Assembly: GCA_033782935.1 (NCBI GenBank)
Contig: JAWQEG010000283.1
Location: 1,364,001 to 1,428,000 of the forward strand
Direction: 5' to 3'
Length of the DNA: 64,000 bases
From: Petrolisthes cinctipes
Taxonomy: Eukaryota; Arthropoda; Malacostraca; Decapoda; Porcellanidae
Shown here: piece after piece, positions 62,701-64,000 of the stretch
How positions within the stretch are numbered: the first letter of the stretch is position 1
Layout: the number at the start of each line of letters is the position of its first letter
Notes under the pieces: model-generated
Database searches by the model: none
The model's input: only the letters and a program-made list of their open reading frames with translations
Told to the model about the DNA's origin: nothing
Program-made: the position numbers and the translations under genes

Positions 62701-64000
62701 TTCGATATTTTGGCGTCCCAGAAGCGATCTGTACATGCCTACTCCGTGTTAGAGTATTTTCAAAATACAGGACCAAAACATGCTCAAAATCGATGTTTTA
62801 GGTGCCAAAAAGTCGATATGTGCATGCATCTTCAGTAACCGTTCAAATCTCAAATTCAGGCTCAAAACACCCGAAAATTCTATATTTTGGAGTCCCAGAA
62901 GCGATCTGTATATGCCTACTCCGTGTTAGAGTATTTTCAAAATATAGGCTAAAAACATGCTAAAATCGATATTTTAGGTGCGTAAAGGCGATATCTCAAA
63001 TTAAGGCCCAAAACACCCGAAAATTCGATATTTAGGGGTCCCAGAAGCGATCTGTACATGCCTACTTCGTATTAGAGTATTTTCAAAATACAGGCCAAAA
63101 ACATACTGAAAATCGATCTTTTAGGTGCCCAAAAGTCGATATGTGCATGCATCTTCTGTACTCGTTTATATCTCAAATTCAGGCTCAAAACACCCGAAAA
63201 TTCGATATTTTGGGGTCCCAGAAGCGATCTGTACATGCCTACTCAATGCTAGAATGTTTTCAAAATATAGGCTCAAAACATGCTCAAAATCGATATTTTA
63301 GGTGCCCAAAAGTCGATATGTGCATGCATCTTCTTTACTCGTTTATATCTCAAATTCAAACTCGAAACACCCGAAAATTCGATATTTTGGGGTCCCAGAA
63401 GAGATCTGTACATGCCTACTCAATGCTAGAATGTTTTCAAAATATAGGCTCAAAACATGCTCAAAATCGATATTTTAGGTGCCCAAAAGTCGATATGTGC
63501 ATGCATCTTCTTTACTCGTTTATATCTCAAATTCAAACTCAAAACACCCGAAAATTCGATATTTTGGGGTCCCAGAAGCGATCTGTACATGCCTACTCAG
63601 TGCTAGAATATTTTCAATATAGGCTCAAAACATGCTAAAAATCGATATTTTAGGTGAGTAAAGGCGATATCTCAAATTAAGGCCCAAAACACACGAAAAT
63701 TCGATATTTAATGGTCCCTGAAGCGATCTGTACATGCCTACTCCGTATTAGAGTAATTTCAAAATACATGCCCAAAACATGCTTAAAATCGATATTTTAG
63801 ATGCCCAAAGTCAATATGTGCATGTAACTTCTGTACCCGTTTATATCTTAAATTCAGGCTCAAAACACCCGAAAATTCAATATTTTGGGGTCCCAAAAGC
63901 AATCTGTACATGCCTACTGAGTGCTAGAATATTTTCAAAATATTGGCTAAAAAACATGCTAAAAATCGATATTTTAGGTGCCAAAAAGTCGATATCTCAA
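56755..64000 (+). repeat. ~3.83-kb tandem duplication with an amplified trimer
   Basis: 56,755 onward recurs from 60,586 at +3,831 to +3,834. Marks: AATTCTGGCCC with CTCTAATTC, GGTCCGAAAAGCG, CTAGAATGTCTTC, GCATTCATCTTC, GATCTGAACATG, TTCATAATATAGG, CGTTTAAATCTC, GCTTCTTCTATACTCG and GGCGT(T/C)CCAG. The first trimer also has an extra copy at 60,085-60,585, just before the second full copy. Separately, 63.45-64.0 kb matches 56.15-56.7 kb at about +7,307 (GTGAGTAAAGG, GTATTAGAGTAATTTC, ATTGGCTAAAAAACATG), so a third round may begin at the window edge. Confidence 0.83.

Larger units (their letters stand above)
1..64000. repeat. Higher-order satellite DNA array filling the window
   Basis: Every stretch I read is a copy of one ~177-bp monomer or a shortened form of it, always in the same orientation, with no inversion and no unrelated insert. 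Recurring landmarks are CTACTCCGTGTTAGAG, CACCCGAAAATTCGATATT and CTGTACATGCCTAC. Lengths are 176-177 bp (A and B), 148 bp (C), 179 bp (A3), and rarer 125-bp and 77-bp units. The array runs off both window edges, so its true size is unknown. At a mean of 167 bp per monomer the window would hold roughly 380 monomers. Such arrays typify centromeric and pericentromeric heterochromatin; that location is inference, since nothing here marks a kinetochore. No gene, tRNA, rRNA, transposon, telomeric motif or unique sequence was found. Confidence 0.98.
52185..64000 (+). repeat. Diverged right-hand part of the array
   Basis: Monomers keep their ~177/177/147-bp rhythm but carry many more private changes. 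A local C variant replaces C1 and C2: GGTGCGTAAAGGCGATATC with GGCTCAAAACATGC, 147 bp. Other local marks are CTTCTTTACTCG, TCAAACTCAAAAC, CTAGAATGTTTTC, TCGATGTTTTAGG, AATTAAGGCCC and CTCAAATCG. The local C variant lacks the TAA of GGCTAAAAAC, so frames read through it. Higher divergence is typical of an array flank or an older layer, but the window ends before any edge is reached. Confidence 0.85.

Noticed and set aside
1..64000. CRISPR array
   Set aside because: Repeats are 148-177 bp, contiguous, with no short conserved repeat separated by unique spacers.
1..64000. Transposable element insertions, solo LTRs or target-site duplications
   Set aside because: Every interval resolves into monomers or simple deletion products. 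The local oddities are a few bases long and shared by descent.
1..64000. Ribosomal DNA spacer repeats, 5S rRNA, tRNA or telomeric repeats
   Set aside because: No coding rRNA or tRNA-like sequence and no TTAGGG- or TTTAGGG-type runs were seen.

Overview
The whole 64-kb window is one uninterrupted head-to-tail satellite DNA array. I see no protein gene, RNA gene, transposable element or unique-sequence island on either strand. It is eukaryotic heterochromatin of the kind found at centromeres or pericentromeres, or in large knob or subtelomeric blocks. I do not recognise the satellite family and cannot assign a species or even a kingdom. The consensus full-length monomer is about 41% G+C by my count (72 of 177).

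The array is built in nested levels. (1) An ancestral ~88-bp unit duplicated and diverged; its two halves still match at about 63 of 87 aligned positions. (2) The pair forms a 176-177-bp monomer, in two main classes called here A and B. A third class, C, lost 29 bp from its first half and is 148 bp. (3) A-B-C forms a 501-bp trimer, the dominant period. (4) Two trimer haplotypes (A1-B1-C1 and A2-B2-C2) alternate in places to give a 1,002-bp hexamer. (5) Between about 22 and 43 kb, trimers and truncated derivatives form modules: alpha (A-B-C, 501 bp), beta (A-B-77-C, 580 bp) and gamma (A-B-77', 430 bp). They occur as a 2,012-bp beta-alpha-alpha-gamma super-repeat, beside a 2,331-bp block seen four times. 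(6) Segments of 1.0 to 8.0 kb are themselves tandemly duplicated.

Layout: 1-7,465 is regular 501/1,002-bp repeat carrying a 2,819-bp tandem duplication. 7,466-9,409 is irregular (C-C doublet, 125-bp monomer). 9,410-16,437 is regular repeat with a poly-T monomer variant, A3. 16,438-20,241 holds a second copy of the irregular segment and more A3 units. 20,242-22,875 is a 1,229-bp duplication. 22,296-43,010 is the modular region, including an 8.0/7.5-kb tandem duplication joined at 33,349-33,380. 43,011-52,184 is mixed, with a 1,674-bp duplication. 52,185-64,000 is clearly more diverged, with its own C variant and a ~3.83-kb duplication.

Many open reading frames occur because 177 and 501 are multiples of three; I do not regard any as a gene. 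The most interesting signals are structural: a 15-bp dyad whose end base pair changes in a compensatory way between monomer classes, A/T tracts spaced about 11 bp apart, a short monomer that has lost the tract-free interval, subfamily markers that are CpG-to-CpA changes, and an explicit module grammar with mappable recombination joints.
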